Below are positions 39,185-48,023 of a stretch of DNA of 64,000 nucleotides, piece by piece (positions within the stretch are counted from its first letter, which is position 1; every line of letters begins with the position of its first letter). The position numbers and the translations under genes were made by a program. This DNA comes from Methanobacteriaceae archaeon. GTDB lineage: Archaea; Methanobacteriota; Methanobacteria; Methanobacteriales; Methanobacteriaceae. Location of the stretch: the NCBI GenBank assembly GCA_029219465.1, contig JAQXTL010000004.1, positions 310,001 to 374,000 on the forward strand. The letters run 5' to 3'. Under the pieces are notes generated by a model. It worked only from the letters and a program-made list of their open reading frames with translations. It made no database searches and was not told where the DNA came from.

Positions 39185-40336
39185 ATGGAATGTTATATAA
39201 CTTACTCAGTTAAAGGATTTTTAGCTTTTAATAATGAAAATGAATTAATATGCGAAAAATTGTTTCCTGAAGATGAAATAATTAATAGATTAGCTGAAAT
39301 TAACGATAAAAATATAGTTAAGGAAGAAATTGAAATAATTGAAGAGGTTTCAAAAGACTATGATGAAATTATAATTGAATCCAATAAACGACGCTCTGAT
39401 TATAACAATGATAAAGTAACTATCAAAACACCAAATCAGGGTGGAGATTATCTAAGAGACAATTATGATAAATTTGGACTTGACAGTGAAGAGATAACCT
39501 CCATTTACAGAAGTTTAGCTATCCATAAGATTAAAAAAGAATCTGCTTCTGAAGACAAACATTTAATTCAAGCTATTAATTCCATTGACGAAATTGACGA
39601 AAGCATCTCTAAATTAATTGAGAGAATTAGAGAGTGGTATGCCCTTTATTTCCCAGAAATGGATGTTATTCGCAATAATGAAACTTACATTAAATTAATC
39701 TCCCAAAACAAAACCAAAGAGAAAATTATTGAAGCAAAACCTGATGCATTTCCAGACGACATTATTGACCTTGAAGAAGACATAAATCCATTAGATTTGG
39801 AAATTATGAACAATTATGCAAAATCCATTTATGAACTTCAGCAATCAAGAAAAAATCTTGAAGAATATATTGAAAAGAAAATGGAAGATATTGCTCCTAA
39901 TCTAAAGCTTTTAGTTGGATCATCACTTGGTGCAAAATTAATTTCACATGCTGGAGGTCTTAAAAGACTTGCTGTATACTCATCAAGTACAGTTCAGATA
40001 ATGGGTGCAGAAAAAGCATTATTCAGACATTTAAAAAGCGGAGACAGGCCACCTAAATACGGATTAATTTATCAACACCCTCAAGTTAGAGGAGCAAAAT
40101 GGTGGAATCGTGGAAAAGTCGCAAGAATGCTTGCTGGAATGATATCTCACGCAGTTAGAAGAGATGTTTTTACTAAAACCTTTGATGAAAATGCTGCTGA
40201 CGAATTCTTATCAAAAGTTGAAGAAATAGAAAAAAATAATCCATTTCCAACAAAAACAACCAAAAGAAGAAAAGAAGAAAAGTCAAAATCCAAAAAGAGT
40301 AAGAAAAAAGGGAAGAAAAAGAAAAAAAGGAGATAG
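39185..40336 (+). CDS. Nop5 (Nop56/58) C/D-box RNP core protein
   Basis: Nop5 (383 aa) binds fibrillarin and box C/D guide RNAs for 2'-O-methylation. Domains are an N-terminal fibrillarin-binding part, a coiled coil (about 115-240) and the Nop domain (about 240-345, with GAEKALFRHLKSG and HPQVRGAKWWNRGK). The last 30 residues are a very lysine-rich tail, like the tails of eukaryotic Nop56 and Nop58. No ribosome site; AT-rich upstream, likely leaderless. Confidence 0.95.
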   Translation: MECYITYSVKGFLAFNNENELICEKLFPEDEIINRLAEINDKNIVKEEIEIIEEVSKDYDEIIIESNKRRSDYNNDKVTIKTPNQGGDYLRDNYDKFGLDSEEITSIYRSLAIHKIKKESASEDKHLIQAINSIDEIDESISKLIERIREWYALYFPEMDVIRNNETYIKLISQNKTKEKIIEAKPDAFPDDIIDLEEDINPLDLEIMNNYAKSIYELQQSRKNLEEYIEKKMEDIAPNLKLLVGSSLGAKLISHAGGLKRLAVYSSSTVQIMGAEKALFRHLKSGDRPPKYGLIYQHPQVRGAKWWNRGKVARMLAGMISHAVRRDVFTKTFDENAADEFLSKVEEIEKNNPFPTKTTKRRKEEKSKSKKSKKKGKKKKKRR

Positions 40337-40339
40337 AGC

Positions 40340-40981
40340 ATGAATGTTTATTTTAAAGATGGAAATGTTGCAACAAAGAATTTAACTCCTGGAATTAGTG
40401 TTTATGGAGAAGAACTTGTTCAGGAAGATGAAGAATACAGAATCTGGAATCCTAGACGTTCAAAATTATCTGCAGCCCTTTTAAATGGATTAGAAAATCT
40501 AAAGCTTGAGGACACCTCAAAAGTACTATATCTTGGTGCATCAACTGGAACTACCGTTTCACACATTTCAGATATTTTAATTAATGGAAGAGTCTATGCA
40601 GTTGAATTTTCACCAACAACAGCAAAGAAATTGGTTCAACTTTCACGTCAAAGGGTTAATATTGCTCCGATTTTAGGAGATGCAACCAAACCAAAAGGAT
40701 ATCTTAACATTGTTGAAAATACTGACTTAGTATACTGTGATGTTGCTCAGCCTACACAAACAGAATTATTTATGAAAAATATGAACATATTTGCCAAGGA
40801 TGATGCACAGGGACTTTTAATGATTAAGGCTAGAAGTATTGATGTAGTACAAAAGCCTAAAAAGATTTTCAAGGAACAAGAGAAAAAATTGAAAGAGAAA
40901 GGTTTTAAAATTATTGAAAAAGTGAAATTGGAACCTTACGAAAAAGACCATATTGCATTATTAGTGAAGAAAAATTTTTAA
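40340..40981 (+). CDS. flpA: Fibrillarin-like rRNA/tRNA 2'-O-methyltransferase
   Basis: Fibrillarin (213 aa) is the SAM-dependent catalytic subunit of the C/D RNP. Motifs are LGASTGTTVSHISD near residue 75, VYAVEFSP near 95, and the catalytic DVAQPTQ near 134. It follows nop5 by three bases with GGAGAT as ribosome site. Confidence 0.96.
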   Translation: MNVYFKDGNVATKNLTPGISVYGEELVQEDEEYRIWNPRRSKLSAALLNGLENLKLEDTSKVLYLGASTGTTVSHISDILINGRVYAVEFSPTTAKKLVQLSRQRVNIAPILGDATKPKGYLNIVENTDLVYCDVAQPTQTELFMKNMNIFAKDDAQGLLMIKARSIDVVQKPKKIFKEQEKKLKEKGFKIIEKVKLEPYEKDHIALLVKKNF

Positions 40982-41120
40982 AAAAAATCGGCCAATTTTC
41001 ATTAGTAAATAGCCAAAAAACAAGCTATAAGAAATAAAAAAAATTACTACTAAAAAGTGAAAAAAGTATTACTTAGATACCTTTTTATACTAGTAAAATA
41101 AAAATTATATATGCTAATGC
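40982..41120 (+). other. AT-rich gap after fibrillarin with promoter-like box
   Basis: No reading frame. An imperfect dyad (AAAAAGTAT at 41061-41069 with ATACCTTTTT near 41078) followed by T-rich DNA may end flpA. TATA-like TTATATAT at 41105-41112 precedes the hairpin element by the spacing expected for a promoter. Confidence 0.35.
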
Positions 41121-41215
41121 AAATAAAATAAATGTTCGATAAAGCGCCCTTTAGGTTAATTCACTCTATTAATCACTCCATTTAAGAAAAACCTAAAGGC
41201 GTGAACTTATTTTAT
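41121..41215 (+). ncRNA. Candidate structured RNA or dyad element
   Basis: The 3' arm (41190-41214) is 25 bases long and pairs without a gap with the 5' arm (41124-41157), which has three bulges (AT, GATAAA, C). The core, CCTTTAGGTT with AACCTAAAGG, is a perfect 10-base stem richer in GC than its surroundings. The loop is 32 bases. The TATA box at 41105 predicts a start near 41134, where GTTC pairs with GAAC at 41203-41206, followed by a T-rich run. No C/D box or tRNA fold is seen. Confidence 0.4.
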
Positions 41216-41621
41216 GAAAATACTCATTTTTAAGAAACTTTTTTTCAAAGACAATTTTACGTGGATTAAACAAAAAAAGTATTACTAATTTTAGGTTAAA
41301 TCTTCTAAAAAAATACCTATCAAATCAAAAATTTAATTTTAAGAAAACACACCAATAAAACTAATTTTTAACTAAAAATAATTTTCAAATAAATAAATAA
41401 CAATATCTAAAAATCGTATTTTTAAAATTAAACCATTACATGGAAATTTACATTTTCTATAAAATAACTAAAAATAGAACAGAGATTAGACTTAAATAAA
41501 TTAAAATTATGATTAATTAAATTAATAGTAACTATTAAATTATAAAAAATAATTAAACCTAAAATGAAAATAATAAAATAAATAGTAAAAAAAGTAAATA
41601 AATAATAAGCTAATGTAGATG
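41216..41621. other. Long AT-rich gap before coaBC end
   Basis: About 400 bases with no reading frame, ribosome site, clear hairpin or GC-rich island that I can support. It contains simple A/T-rich runs only. Confidence 0.5.
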
Positions 41622-42786
41622 CTATAACATTTTTTTAGAAATTACATCACAAATGACTTTTGCAATCTCTTTTTTTGAGGCCAAAGGAACACTCAAAACA
41701 TCATCATCAACAATTAGCACTTCATTGTTATCAGATCCAAATTGACATTCGTTTTTGGAAATATCATTTGCAATAACAATATCCGTACCAGCATTTTCAA
41801 TTTGTCTTCTAGCACAATCAATAATTTCATCTTTTGATATATTGAATTCTGCTTTAAAACCAACTAAGAAAATGTTAGGATTTATCTTTTTAACCTGGCG
41901 GATAATTTTAGTTGCAGGTTTTAGATTTAGAGAAAATGAATTCTCAGAATCAATTTTTTTATCATCCTTCTTTTTAAATTCAAAATCAGAAACTGCAGCA
42001 GTTGAAATGAAAATGTCAAAGTCAGGAATTAAATTTAAAATGACCTCATTCATTTCATTACCAGTTTCAACAGAAATAACATTAAAAACGGATGGAATTT
42101 TAACACTAACCTTAGCAACAACCAATGTTAAGTCAGCACCACGAATATATGCTTCCCTTGCAAGTGCCAAACCCATTTTACCAGAGGATTTATTTGTAAT
42201 CCCCCTTACGGAGTCAATAGGTTCGTATGTTCCACCAAGACTAATTAAAACTTTTTTTCCTTTAATAAGATCAATCCTTCTTGTTTAAAGTAATAGTTCT
42301 TAAAGATTCCAATACAATATCATCAATAGCAGGGAACTTAGCTTTGCCTTCATCCATACGAGGATTAATAAAAGTAGCAGAGTTTTCCTTTTTGATTTTA
42401 TCAATGTTTTCTTCAATAGCTTTAAACATTGAGTCATGCATTGAAGGAACGAATATTATTGGAGTATCGTGACCATAAGCAGTAATCAAGAGTGTAGAAA
42501 TAGCATCGTCAGCTATTTTATGTGCAAATTTAGAAATGGTATTAGCTGTTGCAGGTGCAACCAAGATTAAATCTTCCTGAGAATATTTAACATGTTCAAT
42601 TTTACCTGTTAATTTAGTAACTACTTCATTTCCTGTTGCAAATTCCATTGAATTAGGATGCAAAAGTTCACATGCAGCATCACTCATAAAACATTTTACT
42701 TCAACATCATTGCGTCTGAATTCACGGGCTAATTTAATAGCTTCACTAGCAGCAGCTACACTGCCAGTAACACATAAAACAATCAT
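41622..42786 (-). pseudogene. coaBC: CoaBC with frameshift between the two domains
   Basis: The first frame (42786 to 42271) gives the CoaC flavoprotein (decarboxylase) domain, ending LNKKD and a TGA. The second frame, from about 42275 down, gives the CoaB domain with VLISLGGTYEPIDSVRGITN and SSGKMG. Together they are one bifunctional enzyme of coenzyme A synthesis with one extra base, most simply one of the two G at 42276-42277. The overall length is 3n+1, as expected for a single insertion. The CoaB frame has no usable start at its beginning. Sequencing error, recoding or a true mutation are all possible. Confidence 0.85.
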
Positions 42787-42820
42787 AAAAATCACTTAAA
42801 AATAATTAAAAAAAATAATA

Positions 42821-43366
42821 TTATGTAATTTGAATATCTGACAAGATATAATTAAATACATAAACGTTATCATCATATTCACTTACAGGTGCACTGTATA
42901 ACATAACATAAGCTTGTCCACCTTTTTCAAACCAAACAGCCTTATGTTCTTTTACAGTACCATTTTTCTCTGAAGAATATGTGTACTCATATGCATGAAC
43001 ATTATTCACCATTACTTCACCGGAGGCAGTTAAGTTAAATGATGGGTCTTTTTTGAGTGTACCGTAAGTATTATTCAAATAAGTTTCAAAATCCCCTTCA
43101 TAAGATTTTTTCTCAAAGTTGATATTTACCTGACCTACACCTGATGCATCGATAGAGTCCAATTTAGCAATTGACATTATAGAGCAGTTGGATTCAGCCT
43201 GAGCACAACCCCAATTGGAAGGATAATTAATGACAAGACCTCCTTTTGATAATGTCATCATGGTAATATCAGAATCATCGTCTTGAGCATTAACACATGA
43301 AACCGCACAAATAATCAATAGTACAAATGAAATAACTACAATACTTCTTTTTAAAACATTTTTCAT
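42821..43366 (-). CDS. Secreted PsbP-like protein
   Basis: The product (181 aa) has a signal peptide (about 1-28, ending VNAQ) and a domain resembling PsbP/DUF1795 (YPSNWGC, AYEYTYSSEKNG, KAVWFEKGGQAYVM). These domains occur in secreted proteins of gut methanogens; the role is unknown. ATG 43366 is chosen because AGGTGAT is spaced well for it. The upstream membrane protein gene abuts it. Confidence 0.72.
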   Translation of the reverse strand: MKNVLKRSIVVISFVLLIICAVSCVNAQDDDSDITMMTLSKGGLVINYPSNWGCAQAESNCSIMSIAKLDSIDASGVGQVNINFEKKSYEGDFETYLNNTYGTLKKDPSFNLTASGEVMVNNVHAYEYTYSSEKNGTVKEHKAVWFEKGGQAYVMLYSAPVSEYDDNVYVFNYILSDIQIT

Positions 43367-43375
43367 GAAAATCAC

Positions 43376-44071
43376 CTACTCATTTCCTCCAAAATCATCT
43401 CCACTTTGTCCTGAATCACCAACAGAATCATCACCTGAGCCAGAACCTGATCCACTACCTGAATCAGATCCTCCACCACTATAATCACCACTGCTACTTG
43501 AATAGTCAGTAGTAGTTTCTACAGGTTCATAACTAGAATTTGAATAACTAGTTGTAGTTTCATTACTGTATGAAGTGGTTGTAGTATTAGAAACGTTTTC
43601 AACTACTTCAGGGAATGCAGAATCTTGAACAATAGCTACAGCAGTAGTATCAGAGAAATTATTGAAATCAAAGTTGAAGACACCATAACCTACACCAAGT
43701 GTGAAACCGACAACCAATACCAGTAATAATACCAATTTGAAAGTTCCACTACTCATTGATTTTTTTCCTTTCTTATTATATCTGGCATCTCCTTTTTTAG
43801 GATTTACAATATATTTTTGAACTAAATCTTCTTCTTTCTCCTTTTTGGTCTTAGTAGGTTTTTTACTTTTCTTCTTTTGAGTAGTTTTAGGATTGGATTT
43901 ACCTTGCATAGACCTAATTCTTCTAGTAGCCTCTCTTGCATCAATTGCATTTAATTTATCTTCATATTTAGAACGAAAATAACTATATTTCTCTGGAGAA
44001 ATTCTTCCAGAGCGATAATCAGCTTCTAAAGAATCCATAATTTTTAGAAGTTTATCTCTATCGTTTGGCAT
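43376..44071 (-). CDS. Membrane protein with Ser/Gly-rich tail
   Basis: The 231-residue product has a short charged N-terminal helical region (about 1-60), a strongly basic stretch (about 60-107), one membrane helix (about 108-135), then an external tail rich in Ser, Thr, Gly and Asp (GSGSGSG near the end) with many glycosylation sites. No family is recognised. It abuts the secreted PsbP-like gene, so the two may work at the cell surface together. Confidence 0.62.
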   Translation of the reverse strand: MPNDRDKLLKIMDSLEADYRSGRISPEKYSYFRSKYEDKLNAIDAREATRRIRSMQGKSNPKTTQKKKSKKPTKTKKEKEEDLVQKYIVNPKKGDARYNKKGKKSMSSGTFKLVLLLVLVVGFTLGVGYGVFNFDFNNFSDTTAVAIVQDSAFPEVVENVSNTTTTSYSNETTTSYSNSSYEPVETTTDYSSSSGDYSGGGSDSGSGSGSGSGDDSVGDSGQSGDDFGGNE

Positions 44072-44129
44072 TCCTACCCTCCCTGAATTTATTATAATAT
44101 AATTTTATATAAAAACAATAATTTATAGT

Positions 44130-44936
44130 TTACTTAAATTCAGGATATGAACCTAAAACTTTTAAAAAATAAGTATTATCTTCAATACCACTGATAATAT
44201 TCTTAACTGTTTCATCATCCCTGTGTCCATTAAAATCAACAAAGAATAAATATTTACCTAAACCTTTTTTAGAAGGTCTTGATTCAATTTTAGTTAAGTT
44301 AATATTATTTTTTTGAAAAATTCCCAAGATTTCGTATAAACCTCCAGGCTTATCTTCATAAATAGAAAATATAATTGAAGTCTTGTCATTGCCTGTTTGT
44401 TTGTGATCATCTTTTGAGACTACAACAAATCTTGTTTCATTATTATCAGTATCTTGAATATTTGGTTTGATTATCTCCAAACCATATAATTCTGCAGCTT
44501 TTGAGTTTCCAATAGCTGCTTTACTTTTATCCCCAATAATACTTTTAGCGGCATTAGCAGTACTTACAGCATAATGCGGTTGTATGTTATTTTCAAGAAT
44601 GAACTCCCTACATTGAGCAATAGCCTGAGAATGAGAATAAACATCCTTAATATCATCCATAGTAGTTCCAGGATTTACAATTAAATTTTGATTAATGGGA
44701 ATAACAATCTCTTTAAATATTTTTAAGTCGAATTTATGAGCTAATGAATCTAATGTAATACCTACAGGCCCCTCAATTGAGTTTTCAATTGGAACAACAC
44801 CATAAGATGCTTCTCCATTATCAACACTTTCCAAAACAGCAGGAATATTACAATAAGGAACTAAATTATCCCCCATTTTATTAGCTGCTTCGTGAGTAAA
44901 TGTACCTTTAGGTCCTAAAAATGAAATAACTGGTAT
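44130..44936 (-). CDS. pheA: Prephenate dehydratase with apparent ATA start
   Basis: PheA (268 aa from ATA) makes phenylpyruvate for phenylalanine. The catalytic TRF motif (ETRFVVVS) and the C-terminal ACT domain (GGLYEILGIF and ESRPSKKG) are present. The first ATG, at 44876, would remove the conserved FLGPKGTFTHEAA, which is encoded upstream in the same frame. No ATG, GTG or TTG lies in that part. GGAGG at 44944-44948 is seven bases before ATA 44936, so AUA is the likely start, or the base is a mutation or error. Confidence 0.85.
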   Translation of the reverse strand: MPVISFLGPKGTFTHEAANKMGDNLVPYCNIPAVLESVDNGEASYGVVPIENSIEGPVGITLDSLAHKFDLKIFKEIVIPINQNLIVNPGTTMDDIKDVYSHSQAIAQCREFILENNIQPHYAVSTANAAKSIIGDKSKAAIGNSKAAELYGLEIIKPNIQDTDNNETRFVVVSKDDHKQTGNDKTSIIFSIYEDKPGGLYEILGIFQKNNINLTKIESRPSKKGLGKYLFFVDFNGHRDDETVKNIISGIEDNTYFLKVLGSYPEFK

Positions 44937-44974
44937 TTTAATACCTCCAAAAAAATAAAAAAATAAAAAAAATA

Positions 44975-45775
44975 TTAAGATTCTAATTTTGCAATTAGTC
45001 TTAATATATCTGTTTGTGTTATAATACCAACGACATCGCCGTTTTCAACAACAGGCAAGCCATTGTATCCTGTTTCAACCATGATTTTTGATACATCACT
45101 GATTGACATCTCTTTAGATACAGAAGATGGGTTTGAAGACATGACATCTTCAACAAGAATTTCTTTAATTTGAGATTTCTGATGCTTTTCTGGAACATTC
45201 TTTCTAAAGTTAATGAATGCTCTCATCAAGTCTTTAGATGTAATAATTCCAATAAGCTCATCATCATCAATGACAGGAACTCTTCCAACTTTATAATCCA
45301 ACATTTGTCTTCTTGCGTGGATTAATCTGTCACTGGAAGATACTGCCACAACTTCCTTAGACATGACCTCTTTTACACTAATTTTATCAAATATGATTCC
45401 ATTAGCAAGAGGTGTGAAGTCTGCTTTGGAAACAATACCAATCATTCCATTATCATCAACAATAGGAACAGATCCAATACCTTTTTCCAACATTAAATCA
45501 GCAACTTCACCTAATCTCATGGTTCCTGGAACTGTAATAACATCTTTAACCATTACAGAGGAAACATGGAATCTTGATGCAGGCATGCTTTCAGCTTTTG
45601 AAGAACCAAGTTTATTTGCAACATCTCTTTCAGAAATAATGCCCACTAGTTCTTTGTTGTTTGTTACTGGCAAACGTGAAATGTTGTGTTTGCGCAATAA
45701 TTTTAATGCATCAGAAAGATTTTGATCTTTGTCTATAGTAATTAAATCTTCAGACATCAAATTCTTAATTTGCAT
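44975..45775 (-). CDS. Protein with four CBS domains (first of two)
   Basis: This 266-residue protein consists of four CBS domains in a row (about 1-60, 72-130, 134-195 and 208-266). Each has the GIxxxxD pattern, such as GIISERDV and GIITQTDI. Such stand-alone proteins bind adenine nucleotides or SAM and act as sensors. ATG 45775 has GGAGATGAT at good spacing; the ATG at 45784 overlaps it. Confidence 0.88.
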   Translation of the reverse strand: MQIKNLMSEDLITIDKDQNLSDALKLLRKHNISRLPVTNNKELVGIISERDVANKLGSSKAESMPASRFHVSSVMVKDVITVPGTMRLGEVADLMLEKGIGSVPIVDDNGMIGIVSKADFTPLANGIIFDKISVKEVMSKEVVAVSSSDRLIHARRQMLDYKVGRVPVIDDDELIGIITSKDLMRAFINFRKNVPEKHQKSQIKEILVEDVMSSNPSSVSKEMSISDVSKIMVETGYNGLPVVENGDVVGIITQTDILRLIAKLES

Positions 45776-45810
45776 TATTATCATCTCCTTTATTATAAAA
45801 CAATTATTAT

Positions 45811-46746
45811 TTATGCTCTTCTAACTGAGTTTAAAACGTCTCTTTCAGTGATAATACCAACAATTTCGTTATCTTTAACGATTGGTACACCACCAATATT
45901 ATTATCCGCAAACAATTGGCACAAATCTCCAATAGATAATGTTTGTGGTACAGTAATTATTTTTTCAACCATAATTTCAGATACGGTTGTTTTTAAAACA
46001 TCAGACGCTAAATTTGAATTTAAATTATCAAATAACTCTTTTGCATTTAAGAATCTAATAACATCAGTTGATGTTAGGAAACCTAATAATTTTTTATTTG
46101 CTTTAGAAATGTCAGCTTCTCCACCAACAATAGGAATTCTTCTTAAACCATTTCTAACCATGATTTTACATGCGCTTTCTAATGGTGTTCCTGGAGTAGT
46201 GGTGAATACTTTAGGACTCATGTATTCATGAACAGTTTCCTGAGACTTTTTACCAGCCAAGGATAATGCAATATCCCTTTCAGTAACAATTCCTACAAGT
46301 TTTGAATCATTATCAACAATAGGAATAGCTCCCACTTGGTTGTCTAACATAGCGTTGATTGCATCTCCAATGGAAGATTTACTAGTTAAAGTTACTAAAT
46401 CACGTGACATGATTTCTTTAACCGGTTCGTTAATTGCTGCTAAAAAGTTATCTTGGTATTTTTTCTCAATAATGTTAAATTTTTTTCCTCCACCAAAGAA
46501 ATCTAAAATATCCATTACTGTGACAATACCTAATAACTTACCAGAACCAGGATCAGTGATTGGTAGTCTCCTGAATTCGTGTTCCATCATTACTTTTGCA
46601 GTATCTTTGATAGATTTTGTTGGAGGAATAGAAATAACCTCTTTAGTCGCAAGAGCCATTATGTCTCCTTCTCTATCGTGAACTTTAGTCACATGTTCAA
46701 CTGCGCCAGTATTTGATTTTCTATTAATAGATGTTTTGTCATTCAT
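45811..46746 (-). CDS. Protein with four CBS domains (second of two)
   Basis: This 311-residue protein has an N-terminal tail of about 30 residues, then four CBS domains (about 35-95, 110-172, 173-245 and 255-311). The third has a small insertion (GGEADISKANKK). It is not a simple copy of its neighbour, 35 bases downstream, but the architecture is the same. GAGGTG precedes ATG 46746. A shared regulatory role is likely; the ligand is unknown. Confidence 0.88.
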   Translation of the reverse strand: MNDKTSINRKSNTGAVEHVTKVHDREGDIMALATKEVISIPPTKSIKDTAKVMMEHEFRRLPITDPGSGKLLGIVTVMDILDFFGGGKKFNIIEKKYQDNFLAAINEPVKEIMSRDLVTLTSKSSIGDAINAMLDNQVGAIPIVDNDSKLVGIVTERDIALSLAGKKSQETVHEYMSPKVFTTTPGTPLESACKIMVRNGLRRIPIVGGEADISKANKKLLGFLTSTDVIRFLNAKELFDNLNSNLASDVLKTTVSEIMVEKIITVPQTLSIGDLCQLFADNNIGGVPIVKDNEIVGIITERDVLNSVRRA

Positions 46747-46809
46747 ATTCACACCTCTATTAGCAATCAAGCATCAAAAAAAAATAAAATCAAAATTAGA
46801 AACAAAAGT

Positions 46810-47508
46810 TCACTCTATATCCAATATTTTATGGATTTGAGGAATGGTGGAAACATCAAAATACTGTCCAACAACTTCAGAATACTCAAATAATCTAAAA
46901 TTAATTCCCTTCCAATCTTCTAACGGACTAGAAGGCTGGATAATTATTTTAAGGTTTCTTTTGTTTGAAATATTTTTAGATAATTTTTTAATTACCTCTT
47001 TAAATGATTCTATTTTTGTTGAAGGCAATATGACTACTTTACAATATACAGTTATACCTTTTGCCATTAATATATTTAGTGATTTGATTTCGTTTAAGAA
47101 GATATTCTCATCAAATTCACCGTCAAAGTGTTCCGGCAACTTAATGTCCAATGAAACAACGTCCAATTTATCAATAGAATCAATTTTATCCGGCAGAGTA
47201 CCGTTTGTTTCAAGCATAATATTTAAATCAAGATTTTTACTTACCTGTGAGATGAAATCCGGATACAAACTAGGTTCACCACCGGTAAATGAAACTGTAT
47301 GACAATCCGGAGTTAAAATCTTATTAATTTCACTGCAGACTTCGTCAACAGTCATTAATTTTCCAGATTTTTCAGATTTGCTGTCATTTGTATCGCAATA
47401 GCTGCAGTTTAAATTACATCCTGCAAATCTAACAAAAATCTGTCTCTCACCAATTAAAAGACCTTCACCTTGAAAACTTGAAAATATTTCTATAACAGGA
47501 GCTTTCAT
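46810..47508 (-). CDS. queE: 7-carboxy-7-deazaguanine synthase
   Basis: QueE (232 aa) is a small radical-SAM enzyme on the path to 7-cyano-7-deazaguanine, used for archaeosine in tRNA. The cluster motif is C31-x3-C35-x2-C38 and SFTGGEPSLYP is the SAM segment. It overlaps the queD stop by one base. Length is typical. Confidence 0.93.
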   Translation of the reverse strand: MKAPVIEIFSSFQGEGLLIGERQIFVRFAGCNLNCSYCDTNDSKSEKSGKLMTVDEVCSEINKILTPDCHTVSFTGGEPSLYPDFISQVSKNLDLNIMLETNGTLPDKIDSIDKLDVVSLDIKLPEHFDGEFDENIFLNEIKSLNILMAKGITVYCKVVILPSTKIESFKEVIKKLSKNISNKRNLKIIIQPSSPLEDWKGINFRLFEYSEVVGQYFDVSTIPQIHKILDIE

Positions 47509-48023
47509 TATAAATCTTTCCTATATTCTGCACCTTGACCAATACCTTCATTTACACAAACTGAAATGTATTTTAAGTTATCATAAGACTCAGAGAGTTT
47601 TTGTGCTAAGTTTTCAGCAAAATACTTGGATAACTCTTCTGCTGAAGTGTATGGAAGAGGTAATAATACACAGTCTTCGCTAGGAATTGAGTATCCTTTA
47701 CCGTCAATTTTAAAGTGAATAGTTTTATTTTGTTTTAATTCATCAACAGATCCTGATTGTTTATCAAAATCCTTAAAATCAATTAATTCATTATAAACAG
47801 GTATTAACAATCTGTGGTCAAGTTCTTTACAGACTGCTTTGGTATATCCTTTTACATCTTTAAAATCTACTACAAAGTCAAATTTTCCAGCCCTTTCCCC
47901 TTCAATTTCAATATCTACAAAGTAGGAATGTCCATGGATAAATCCGCAAGATTCATGTCCTGGAATTACATGAGCAGAAGAGAATCTTAAATTTGATTGA
48001 ATTCCATTTAGTAAAATTTTCAT
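47508..48023 (-). CDS. queD: 6-carboxytetrahydropterin synthase-type protein
   Basis: QueD (171 aa) acts before QueE. The zinc ligands are His18, His30 and His32 (FSSAH, FIHGHSY); Cys26 is the catalytic cysteine and LDHRLL carries the catalytic Asp/His pair. The middle insert (about 85-115, [18 protein letters not shown]) makes it longer than bacterial QueD. It overlaps DUF366 by four bases. Confidence 0.9.
   Translation of the reverse strand: MKILLNGIQSNLRFSSAHVIPGHESCGFIHGHSYFVDIEIEGERAGKFDFVVDFKDVKGYTKAVCKELDHRLLIPVYNELIDFKDFDKQSGSVDELKQNKTIHFKIDGKGYSIPSEDCVLLPLPYTSAEELSKYFAENLAQKLSESYDNLKYISVCVNEGIGQGAEYRKDL

Noticed and set aside
41134-41139. GTTCGA, which resembles the T-loop of a tRNA.
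   Set aside because: No acceptor stem, anticodon arm or CCA-end pattern can be built around it; it belongs to the hairpin element.
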